The position numbers were made by a program, and so were the translations under genes. This document shows, piece by piece, positions 44,305-54,417 of a stretch of 64,000 nt of DNA. The notes below the pieces were generated by a model. It did no database searches and was not told the DNA's origin. It saw only the letters and a program-made list of their open reading frames with translations. How positions within the stretch are numbered: position 1 is the first letter of the stretch; every line of letters begins with the position of its first letter. Source of the stretch: Alopecurus myosuroides (taxonomy: Eukaryota > Streptophyta > Magnoliopsida > Poales > Poaceae); the NCBI GenBank assembly GCA_028641055.1, contig CM054057.1, positions 401,564,814 through 401,628,813 on the forward strand, read 5' to 3'.

Positions 44305-46805
44305 GATGTCGGCGGCGGCTTGTCGGCAGCCTTCTTCTTTGCTATCTCTTTCTGAGCAAGTGGCTTCTCGGAGGTTGGCTTCTCGATCTTCTGTGTCTCG
44401 GTTTCCTTCTTCTCGGCTGCCCTCTTCTCGACTGCTTCCTTTAGAGCATCTAGGGCTTGTTTCCTGGTTACTCACCCGGCAGAAGGGCTGGCTGCGTCCT
44501 TGGTCTGCGGCACTGAGGAGGAATCTGGCGGTGCAGTGCCTTGATCAATGGGTGGCGCCACGGATCCGTCACCTTGTGCAACATCTGGTTGGGCGCTACT
44601 CGGTGCAGCGCCTGGTTGCGCGCTGCTCAGGGGATACTCCTCTGTCATGACTGTATCTTCTACCCGCTGCTCGGCAGTGGGATCCGCTTGTCCGGCAGCG
44701 CCTGTGGCTGGCTGCTCAGGTTCAGCTTCTTGCCGCTCGACGGCGGCGTCATCATCACGCATCTCCTGGTCTTCCTCTTGGTGCTCTTCGGCGGCGCTAG
44801 CCGGAGGAGAAGGGGGCTTGTCCTGGGGAGCAGCGTCCTGCGCATCTGGATCGGCGCGGGACTGCTTCTCAGGCCCCGTTTGCGTGTGGGTGGTGTCGGC
44901 CTCGTCGCCCTCAAGGTCGACAACCTTGTCGACGTCAATGGCAGCTTGTTTCTTGGCCTGGTCAGGCGCGAAAGCAGCGTTCGCATCCAAGGGAGGTCTG
45001 GTGAGAAAGGAAAAATCAGAAATTAGAAGGAAGCAGAGGAAGGATAAGAGAAACAACAGAGTACAAAATTGGGAGTTAACAGATAAGGAACTTACGCTTT
45101 GGTGGAGGGGATTGTTCGCTTTGTTCTCTTCACGACCGCCTTGGTCGCTTTCTTCTTCTCGGCTGCTTTTCTCTTCTTGGCGGGAGGCTCTTGGGCGTCA
45201 CTTCCTGTCCGCTTACGGGTGACAGGAGCAGCGACGGACAGAGGTTTGGCGTCAAGAACCTTGTCGACCTCGTTCTCATCTTCATCCGCACCCTCGTCCT
45301 CAGCATTTGCAGCATCTGTGAATTAGGGAGGAAGGAAAACACTTCAGAAACAGCAGGCAAAGGGCCTGTGCTTTTTGCAGAGGGAGAGCGCGAATTCAGT
45401 TACCTTCGAACTCGTCATCAGACCAGTCGCGAAGAGATGGTTCGGCAGGCTGCTTCTCGGTCGTAGGAGAGTGAGGAAGGTTGATCTGGTCTGCGGTCTC
45501 AAAGGAGGCCTTGTCGTCCTCCTCCCGGTCAGCAAACCAGTTGCCTTCAAAGCGCTCACAACTCTCCATAAGCTGGCGATTGAGGACCTGAAGAGCGGAA
45601 AAGTGTCACAAGATAGCCGAGTAGCAGGAAGGTATCCTACCCGGATAGGCGTGCAAACACAAAGCACACTAAGCCTAAGCAATTTTACCGAATGTCCTAC
45701 TCGGATAGGCGTGCAAACACAAAGCACACTAAGCCTAAGCAGTTTCACTAAATATCCTACTCGGAAAGGCATGCAGGCACAAAGCACACTAAGCCTATGC
45801 AATTCTACTGAGTACTCTACTCGGTACAGAATGCAATTGCTAGTCGCAACCATGAGAGGAGATTTTCTAGTCGGATGGCAAATACTGAAGGCAGAATAAA
45901 AGAGAACGTACCCGGGGAATCGGTTTCGTGCGGCTGAATGGGATGAACCCATACTGCCAATGGTCACCAAGGCTTGTCGTCAGGATGGCCCGGGCGTGCA
46001 CGGGAACATCCGCGTTGTCAAGCTCGATGGTGGTCGTTCTGGTGCAGTCGCGGGGGCCTCCCATGTAGCACATCAGATGGCTGCGCTCCTGCAGAGGCAG
46101 CACGCGATTCTTGATCCAGCAAGCCATAGGATCATCGCTCTTGAGGCCCTCGTCGATTAGTACGCCAAGCCGCGCTTCAATCTCCTTCGAGTTGAGATCG
46201 TTGGAGGGCTTCGCCTTCCAATTCTTCCCGGTGGGAGCACGGTTGCTCCAAGCGGGAAGATTGATTCGGTCAGTTACCTTTCCTCCTTCGGTGGCGGGGA
46301 TGTTCTTGACGTAGAGGAACGTCTTCTGCCACATTCGGACGGATTCCAACCCCTTGATACGGGGGTGGTTGGTTCCCGACCACTGCACCATCATGGCGCA
46401 GCCAGTGTCAGTTGCGCGTGGCATGCCCGCGCCTTCCTTCTTCCCGGTGGTCTGCTGGCGGAGATGGAAGTACTTCAGCCAGGTATCCGTCGTGGGATGG
46501 ATACCAAGGAAGGCCTCGCACACCACGGCGTGGTAGGCGAGGAATACGACGGCGTTTGGTGGCAAGTGGTGCATTTGGAGACCGAAGTGGTCGAGGAAGC
46601 GGCGGAGGAAGTCGGAGGCCGGTAGGCCGAATCCGCGCTCAAAGTGCGACAAGAACACGACGTGCTCGCCCTCCTGCGGGGTTGGCACGATCTCGCCCTC
46701 AGACGGCCGGCACTGAACACCGGGAGGAACCCTCCGGGTGTTCACGAGCCAGGCGCAGTCCTCGGCGGTGACGTGCGAACCAGCCCAGCCGGCGCGAGCG
46801 GCCAT
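44305..46805 (-). pseudogene. Outer Tat antisense gene, 5' half (exons 1 to 4a), Transposase_28-like
   Basis: Starts at ATG 46805-46803 (MAARAGWAGS). Exon 1 46805-45912 carries a PF04195-like domain (ERGFGLPASDFLRRFLDHFGL, NAVVFLAYHAVVCEAFLGI) and SVRMWQKTFLYVK. Exon 2 45587-45404, exon 3 45315-45096 with a strong basic nuclear-signal-like stretch (PPAKKRKAAEKKKATK), exon 4a 44997-44305, acidic and Ala/Pro-rich then Lys-rich. Introns have GT and AG ends and keep phase. A TGA at 44474-44472 stops exon 4; a CGA codon with one C-to-T change would explain it. The inner Tat insertion then breaks the exon at 44304. With the 3' half (33986-31562) the gene would span eight exons and about 1330 codons. 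It aligns in plan with the intact copy in the inner Tat, though the sequences differ greatly. Confidence 0.75.
45634..45833. repeat. 60-bp tandem repeat in antisense-gene intron 1
   Basis: Just over three copies of a unit of exactly 60 bp (ATCCTACTCGGATAGGCG, then CAAAGCACACTAAGCC and a diverging end). It lies wholly within intron 1 (45911-45588) of the outer antisense gene. Confidence 0.92.
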
Positions 46806-47484
46806 GGCAAGGGGTGAGCGGATGGCGGAAAATTAGAGAGTTTGGATGCAGGAAACAAGTCCGCGGCGGCGCGAAAGGTTGCGCGGCGGCGGAGAGCTCG
46901 GTGGCGGAGAAGAACAGAGAGGCGAAAGAGGAAAAGTGCGAAGGGAGGAGAAGAGGAAGTTACCGGCGGAGGTATTTATATCCTCTCCGCGGTTTACCGT
47001 TACCATCGGGGAAGTGGGATCGATCGTGGCGTGTGGTGGGGTCTGTGGCCGGCTGGAAACGCACACACGCGCGAGGCGCGCGCGTAACGGCCGCAGCAGA
47101 TCCCACTACCAGATCGTGGCCAATTACTGCGCGTGATGGGACATAACGAGCCAGTGGGCCCGCCCCGTGAAAATTGGGCGCGTGGCATGTCGTGTCGTGG
47201 CAGCGAAACGACGGGGTCTGGATGCTTGGCACGTGTCCAGTTGCGACACGGAAGGCTGGATTTTGCTCTGCGCTGCAGAGACGCTAGAGGAGAAATTCTC
47301 TAAGTCTTTTTACTCGGTTACAGAGTAGAAAGCAGGTGCTATTCGGAAGACAGGAAACTCAAGGTACTTTCTAGAGTACTACTCGGAGGTCCTTTACTCG
47401 GCATCTTGAGGTTCAAGGGCTATGCTGCAAAAATTGGTTTTAAGCTGGCAGAGCCTAGTGAACGAGTTCGCAAGACTCAACCAG
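46806..47484 (-). promoter_or_regulatory. Upstream region of outer Tat antisense gene
   Basis: The minus strand shows a TATAAATA box at 46980-46973, 168 bp upstream of the ATG, followed by a pyrimidine-rich 5' UTR-like stretch. Small open frames on both strands (46812-47232) are GC-rich artefacts. No other gene seen up to the PPT. Confidence 0.5.
46973..46980 (-). promoter_or_regulatory. TATA box of outer Tat antisense gene
   Basis: TATAAATA on the minus strand, well placed for an independent promoter about 0.5 kb from the 3' LTR. Confidence 0.6.
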
Positions 47485-47497
47485 CTTCGGGGACTGC
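47485..47497 (+). other. Polypurine tract of outer Tat element
   Basis: CTTCGGGGACTGC directly before the 3' LTR start TGTCGG at 47498. The core GGGGACTG recurs many times inside this element. Confidence 0.7.
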
Positions 47498-48383
47498 TGT
47501 CGGGGGGTTACCCCCGAGTAGGGTAAAGGCAAGTGGTAAAGGCGACTTACAGAAGAGAGATTTGGTCGAGTAGCCGACTACCCGGTACTTGCTACCCGGT
47601 CGACTGCTACTCGGTCTCACCTCAAGATGACCGGAAGGAGATATCACTCAAGTTCCATCCATTCGAGTAGAAGAGTTGGCCCGAGTAAAATTGGCGGGAA
47701 CCTACTCGGGCCAGAAAGTCAAAGGAGCCGTTCTGACACAGGATCCCGCGTATCCTGGGTCCGTACTTGGCAGTATTCGAACTACTGTTCATCTGGGACC
47801 GGCCTGCCTGACAGTGACAGCATGGAAGCAGGCCGTGGCAGGATAAGGGGGGCCTACTCTGTGTTTGGCACAGTGATACCAGTCTGTCCCCTTGTTTTTC
47901 CCAACGACTTTCCAGATGCAGCCAAGATTAGGAACCAAAGCTGTCAGGGGAACCCGGAAGAAGGACGATGTGCACACTATGTCGACACTTGTCCGTGTTT
48001 GGACGTATCCGGCTGGGCACCAGGTATATAAGGTGCCCCGCCGCCTCCTGCGTGAGGCATCGCATAAGAGATCGCATACTAGAACAGAAGAAACCCTAGG
48101 TTCTTGACCTAATTCATCACGTAGAGAGAGGAGTGGCTACTCGGTAGCAAGAACATTGTACTGTGGCTACTCGGTGAGACACCAAAATACACAAAGAAAG
48201 GCAGGAGTAGGGGTTTTACCTCCTCACGAGGGCCCTGAACCTGGGTAGATCGTGTTGTTTGCAGTGTTTACTTCGTACCTCACGCGGCTACTCGTCGCGT
48301 GATCCCTCCCCGAGCACCTCCAGCGTCCTTCGTCCCCACATCTTTAGCCATCCCATGGCATCTGCCGTGACACCACCACGACA
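47498..48383 (+). repeat. 3' LTR of outer Tat element
   Basis: 886 bp, TGTC to GACA, about 99 percent the same as 23061-23947 by eye. Followed by the target-site copy AAGAA at 48384-48388. Confidence 0.95.
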
Positions 48384-48388
48384 AAGAA

Positions 48389-48795
48389 GATCCCACACCG
48401 GAGACTCCGGACAGTCTCCGGACACTCTCCGGTGTGGGTACAGTACGCGACACCAAAGTTCCTTAGCGAAAATCTTGGACCAAATCCCACACCGGAGACT
48501 CCGGACAGTCTCCGGACACTCTCCGGTGTGGGTACAGTACGCGACACCACAAGTCCATAGCAGAAAAATCCAGGGAGAAATCTCCACACCGGAGACTCCG
48601 GTCTGGTGGACCGGAGACTCCGGCCTGAAAAAAACTCCAGTGAATCAGACTTGAATCTCTAGCTCCTTTTTGTACCACAACACCACCATCGATAATAAGT
48701 TGAAGTGAACCCCTGAAATACATCAACACCTATTAGAGTACATGTGTTGTTAACAAACACCAAAACAAGATGATTTAAGCGCTTTTGCTCTTTCA
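48389..48795 (-). repeat. SIRE-type Copia 3' LTR, part 2
   Basis: Resumes the LTR interrupted at 23060. It holds two to three 94-bp units of the GGAGACTCCGG minisatellite (48389-48660) and ends with the minus-strand LTR start TGAAAGAGC at 48795. Confidence 0.75.
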
Positions 48796-48857
48796 ATCTC
48801 CCCCTTTTTGGTGTTTGATGACAACACACATATTTTAGCAATTTAGAGCATAGCAAG
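48796..48857 (-). other. SIRE-type polypurine tract and scrap of internal region
   Basis: On the minus strand CCAAAAAGGGGGAGAT (48811-48796) abuts the LTR start. This tract and its flanking ...GTCATCAAACACC are characteristic of the Copia SIRE/Maximus group. The remaining 46 bases are internal sequence, ending at the next insertion at 48858. Confidence 0.75.
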
Positions 48858-51800
48858 TGTAACACCCCTGTTTTTAAGCACTTGTTTAATATTAAACTAG
48901 CAAGCCTCTTAATACTTTTGTAAGACAATTAAGTGGACAACATGTTTTGTAGCCATGATTATCTATGCAATTTAAGTGGTGTGTTTCTCCTCACTCACTT
49001 GAGGATTTTCCCAGATGATTGATTATTTTCTGTCTGATGTTTTTCAACTGGAAACCCTAAGAAATTTCTTCTCAAAGTTTGGGGAATACTTGATTCACTC
49101 ATGATAGCATTATTTAGTCATGTCTTGACCAAGGAAACACTTTGGTTGGGATTTAAATAGCTTTGGGAATTTATTTCCTATTTAAACATTTAGCAGAAAA
49201 ACAACATGACTAGCTGTTTTCCACACTTGTTTTCAGGAAGCAAACATATTTGATTTGTTGTTTTCTTGTTGTATTATGGTTGAACATGTTATGTAGTACA
49301 ACCATATGCCACTGGTTTAAATTTAGCAATTGGAAAACAATCTAATCCATGATTGTTTTCGTAGTATAAAAATATTGAAAAACCAATTCTATTTGGAAAA
49401 ACAGAAACCTAGCTTTTTGGGCAGTTGTTTTCAGAGGGTTAACCAACTCAATTTCTTGTGTGCTTGTTGTTTTCTCAAACTAGAAAGTACATACAACAAT
49501 CAGCAACTTTAATTTCCAAAATCCAAGTTCAATTGCCCATTCAAACAGAAGCAAACTTTTGCTTCAAACCCCTGTTTTTCCAACACTTAGTGAAAATTTC
49601 ACTAAGTCTTTTTCTGAATTTTCTGAAAACTGTTTTTGAACCAAACTTTGGAGGTTTGTTTCTCTGCCAATTCTTCATGGATTTAAATAAAATTGGTGTC
49701 TAATGTGATTGCCTTGGATCCCTCTGTAACCCCATGTGCTTGTTGGCCCGAGGCATGCCTTAGCAAGGAAGAAAAGAGGAGGGAAAGTAGGGCTCGGGTA
49801 GGAGGGGGGTGTGCTAGTGGCATGGCCTAAAAACCCTCATGCCTCTCTACCCTAGCTCCACTGTGGTGACTAGTAAGTTTGGCACCGCCCCTGGCTCGGG
49901 AGACAACGAGAAAACGGCCCCCCAACCCCTCTGCTTGCCAAACACGCACGCACACTTGTGCACCGAGAGCACCCACACGGGCCCCGTGCCTACAAAGCCC
50001 CAACGGCCGTGCTGTTTCGCCACCGCACACCACCACCCTCCACGCCTCCACACACGAGAAATCAACCCGTGCCTCGCCGTGTGCGAGGAGCACGGGCAGA
50101 TTTTCGCCGCCGGCCACCGCACGATCCACCGAAGGAAAGCGATCAACACCGTGCGTAAGAGCTCGGCATTCTTGCGCGCACGAGTGTCCCGTAGCCCTGG
50201 CCACCTCCCTGACATCATCCGCGGTGCGTTTGCTTGCAGGGATACCCGCGCCATCGCCACCGTGTCCGCCGTGCCGCCGCGGAGAGGAGCACGCCGTCGA
50301 GGAAACGATCACCGCCACCACCGCGCCACCAGCCTCCCACGACCCCACCGCCACCACGCGCCGCTCCACAACTGCCCTTGGTAAGCACCCTGCCCGCCCC
50401 GTGTATGCCCGTAGAGTGTTCGACGCCGGCCTGGACGCGCTAGAGGGGAGGAGGAAGAAAGGACACGGGCCGTTGATCGCAAGATCAACGGCCACGCTTG
50501 AACGGGCGCTTCCCGCGTCCCCCGCCCCCGCGCACGCGCTGCTGGGCTAGACTAGGCACTAGCTGGGCCACGCTTGGCGAATCCGGCCCATCTAGGCTTG
50601 TCTCTGTTAAAATTTTAAATCAAATTTTTTCTGGCAGAAGTTACCTGTTAGCTTTTGGCCTAGTAAATTTAGCAAACGATTTTATTTGGCTTTTCCAATT
50701 TTTGTACATGTAGCCATACAAAATCACAACCACCTCCTTTTGGCAGAATAATGTTTTGACTTTTAGTTATTTTTCTATAGCTAGTTTACCAGACAGTACC
50801 CTTAAAATGGAAATGAATAGAACTTCAAAAATACAAAACATTTTTGAGCAACCTCAACTGTTTTGGAAAGCCCTTATCAATACCTACCAATAGAATTTTA
50901 GTTTGAACCAAGGTGAATTACCATTTGGAAATGCAATCCATTTTGGTGAAACATCTGTGAGCTATTCCAAGAATTTTAGAGGTAGTTTGGGACATTATTT
51001 TTGAGTGGGACCAATTGGAGAGGCTTTGTATTGTTAAGGACTATCACTTCCTAGAAGGATTTAATTTTTGGAGCCATAGAAAAAATTAGGGAGACAGAAC
51101 AAGTTTTAGCACTTTTCTGCCTAATTTTAAATTCCTAGATCTTGTTTTTTATGTTCTTATTGTGATATGCAAATGTTGTTTTCTTGTTTGTAATGTTGTT
51201 TTCTAGTGTGTTTATGATGTTTAAAAGTTATATGAACATGCTAGAATGAATGGTTTGAGTGTTAGAATTTTTAGAATTATGTTTCATGCATAGATCTTGC
51301 TCATAGCTTATTTTCTACCTAGGTTTTTGAGTAGATTTTTAGATATGTATTAGGCCTATTTGCTAGATTAATTTTCATGGAACCAGTACCATTTTGGTAC
51401 AGTTATTTTGGTTACAGCACCTCTGGTTACTTGGTGCTTGTGTTTGAAGTAGATTTAAATAGCAATGCTTAAGGTCTAGATTTCCTACTAGATTATTCAT
51501 GCATTCCTTTTGTCTTGTTTTCCACTAAGGAAAATATGATTCTTTGTGGTTGAAAACAGAGGATGAAATGTCCTTGTGGCATTGTTATCCTTGTGTTTTC
51601 ACCTCTGTTAATTTTCCCTCAAGTATTAGAAATTGCTTGAGTATCATTTGTGTGCCTAGATTTAATTCCCTCACATGTGTAGCAATTTTAGTCTAGTTTT
51701 TCCTTGGATAATAGCTAGACTTATTATTTTGTTTTGGAGGATCCAGTAGCATTTTGGTACTGATTATAGGAGTATTTTACTTCTGTTAGTTTTCACAATT

Positions 51801-54020
51801 GTGCCTAAAATTAACAAGTGAAGTGTAAACTAGTCTAGTATTTTTCCCAAGTTTCTACTAGTATGAGTAGGAGTTTGTGAGACTAGTTTGTTTGTTTTGA
51901 GAAATTTTATAAAAGTGACCAGAGGCTTATTAACCTCTTGGTGAGCATTTTGCTAGTGGAACACCCACTGGTATTTTTGCATCATGGTGGAAAATAGGCT
52001 TGACTTGTGGTCATGAGTTTTTTCACCACTTGAATATTTTAGCAATTATATGTGCTAGCCATAGAGATTGTTGGGGGAGTTTTTAGACATCAAAATGTGT
52101 TTTATGTGACACCCTACTGTCTAGTAACATGTGCTTTACCCCCACTGGTCCATGATGCTCTTGACTTAAAATCATTAAGTTTCACCACACATAAACACTA
52201 GGAAAAAGCAGATTTTCCCACTGTGGTTTTCTTGTCAATTTTCTTAAGGGATAATTGAATGTCTTGAGTGTTACATTTTAATTGCTTGCTGTATGTATCA
52301 CTTGTAGCATTGTTTGTCTTGGTTGGCTCTGAAAGTGTGCCTTTATTTCTTTTTACGACGTTAGAAAACGAGGAGGAAGGATTTGCTGAAGAGGGGTATT
52401 GCAACTCCTGTTACTTTCAGGACCAGGACCATCACTTGTACCAAGGCAAGCCATCCTAATGCTTGCTGTATAAATACTTATAATTATCTATCATGCATGC
52501 TTTTCACTTCTGAAGTTTTCACAAAACTATACTCTCAAAACTATTTTTGTGGTGAATACTACTACTATTAATATTATTAGAAGAAGGAAATCATATTAAT
52601 AGTCAACTTGGTATTACCAAGCCCTTAGCCACTAAATGGTATATAATATACCATCCACCAAATTAAAACTTGGGTTCTTAAATGAACTAAATAAAATGTG
52701 CTTTGTAAACAAATACCCTATGAAGGAAAAACCCCGGAGGAAGGGTGAGACCCTGTCTACCGGGAGAATGCCATGAAGGGAAATTTTGAGAAATGTTTAC
52801 AAAAGACACATAACCTAGTCTTCGCTGGACAACCATTATCGTACTGCCACTTTACCCCAATATGGGTAGGGGCTTGATTAAAAACTTGTTATGGTTAGTA
52901 TGTGAGCTATCTCAAAGTGCTATAGAGGATTGGATCCTCCGAACCGAAATGTCGCTAGGAGTGAGCAGACGGGACATCTAAAGTGTGGGATTAATTTTCC
53001 CTCCAGATGCAGCAGTTGGGTCTCCTGTCTGGGCGGTGTGTGACACGGCTTGCCGGGGAGGGGTAACCCCAATTGAAGAGATAGTCATGTTCTAGCTTGT
53101 ACATAGTGGATAGTCAAGATCAGTTATCTGATGTTCTCATAGGTTGAGGACAGTCCATGGTTGTTTCATGGCGGATTCTGGATCTAGTGGAAATGTGTAC
53201 ACCTCTGCAGAGTAAAACTATTTCGAGATAGCCGCGTCCTCGGATATGGACGGTTGAATGGCCATGTAGCTAGTATTGTGTCAACTTTTCAAAAGAGGTT
53301 TTGAAGGACGGCTTTGTACCTGCGAGGTACTATGGAGGAATGACTTGGTATCTGCGAGATACTGATGAGAAGGAAACTATTACTACAAGTTTCTGAAAAG
53401 AAAACTTTCTTTTCTAAAAGTCTTATAAAACCTCCAAGATATGTTATATCTAAGAGAGAAAAACTACATTATTTTAAAAGGATTTTTCACTAAGAAAGAA
53501 ACTTGAAGAATCAACCATGATAAATCTTTTATATGTCATGGGTAGCTTAACCATATGTATGGCCTACCCACTCCACCAAATAAGCATGTATGCATTTATT
53601 GTAAGCTCATAAAGGATGTCTTGTTGAGTACATTCAAATGTACTCATTTGGTTTCGCCCCTGGTATCTACTTATCAGACTACGAGGAGCCACCCCAGGAG
53701 GAGTTCTACGAGGAGGAGTTCTACACTGATGGCCCTGCGAGTTAGGATCGTCTCCCAGTCAGCAGCCTGTAGGATGAGGCGTGACTCGGGCTCTACTACG
53801 CTATGCTTGTCGTCTTCCGCTGTGTTTATTTTGAATGTATGTCCTGTGTGACAGTTATCAAGAACTTGGTCATGTGACCATTTATGTAAGACTCTAATAT
53901 TCGTGTAATGGATGATGTATTCTGTATGCCAACTACGTATGTTGTTCACAACTGGTTATTCTGGGATTGTGAATGAATGCATATGAGGGGTTCTGAACCT
54001 TCCGGTTTGGGGCCTCTACA
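48858..54020 (+). repeat. 5.2-kb LTR, plus strand (long-LTR element A)
   Basis: Starts TGTAACACCCC at 48858 and ends CCTCTACA at 54020, three bases before a tRNA-Met type PBS. At 5163 bp it is unusually long. AT-rich and gene-free apart from a GC-rich island at about 49790-50600, where overlapping open frames on both strands have no motifs. The expected target-site copy is GCAAG (48853-48857); its partner is not in the window. Its 3' 1.8 kb is clearly homologous, in inverted orientation, to 54418-56230. Confidence 0.85.
49790..50600 (+). promoter_or_regulatory. GC-rich island in LTR of element A
   Basis: A GC-rich block in AT-rich surroundings, 0.9-1.7 kb from the LTR start. Six or more overlapping frames of 60-223 codons on both strands reflect lack of AT-rich stops rather than genes. 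Corresponding islands lie in the Tekay-like LTR and in LTR B. Confidence 0.35.
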
Positions 54021-54024
54021 AAGT

Positions 54025-54037
54025 TGGTATCAGAGCC
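54025..54037 (+). other. Primer-binding site of element A, tRNA-Met type
   Basis: TGGTATCAGAGCC four bases after the LTR end, identical to the site of the Tekay-like element. Confidence 0.9.
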
Positions 54038-54417
54038 ATCCTGACTCTAGGAGACCTTAGTTAGCATGGACGTTAGTGTACACTCCAAAAATCTAAGTTA
54101 TAAATACAAAAAGATTGGATATATGACTATGTAGAAAAATATTCCCTATATCCCACCACCTCTCTGTGTTAAACTCTACTTGCATTAAGATTGTTCTTTG
54201 CATAAACTTAAAACTTTGCACACTGTGGTCTCACTAAAACTATACTTAAAATTTTGTGTAGATGGACGTGGTCATCACCGAGGCTTTCCAGTTGGGACGT
54301 CCACGTGGCGAGACATTCCTTTTCGAGGAGAGGCTAGTAGCTATGGCTACTGTGTTGGGACGGCCACTTCCGGAGCTGCGAGGAGGTCTAGTTGACGGTG
54401 CACCTCTGGAGGGAGAC
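54038..54417 (+). other. Internal start of element A, with truncated leader ORF
   Basis: 380 bases of internal sequence. A frame opens at ATG 54262 (MDVVITEAFQLGRPRG, FLFEERLVAMATVLGRPLPE) and is cut at 54417 by element B after about 52 codons. The place matches the extra ORF of the Tekay-like element (17008-17940), so it may be the start of an orf0-like gene, but I see no clear sequence match. Confidence 0.45.

Larger units (their letters stand above)
23061..48383 (+). mobile_element. Outer Tat-lineage Ty3/gypsy element, full length with nested insertion
   Basis: Bounded by two LTRs (23061-23947 and 47498-48383) and flanked by the 5-base duplication AAGAA (23056-23060 and 48384-48388). Without the inner element it is about 15.0 kb. 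Order: LTR, PBS, gag-pol on the plus strand (23919-30884), a long region with an antisense spliced gene (46805-31562), PPT, LTR. Two RNase H domains and an antisense gene before the 3' LTR are hallmarks of the Tat lineage. By eye the LTRs differ by about seven substitutions and one indel, so insertion is fairly recent. Confidence 0.95.

Noticed and set aside
44475..44476. Possible splice donor GTGAGT ending antisense exon 4 at 44476
   Set aside because: The downstream sequence stays in the same frame with a coherent Lys-rich coding pattern up to and beyond the inner insertion, so a nonsense change explains the TGA better; a real donor cannot be fully excluded.
46365..47146. Plus-strand frames opposite antisense exon 1
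   Set aside because: GC-rich shadows of the Transposase_28-like exon and its 5' UTR.
49839..50550. Overlapping frames of 60-223 codons on both strands in the LTR of element A
   Set aside because: They lie in a GC-rich island, have no family motifs, overlap on both strands, and the corresponding islands in other LTRs give unrelated peptides.
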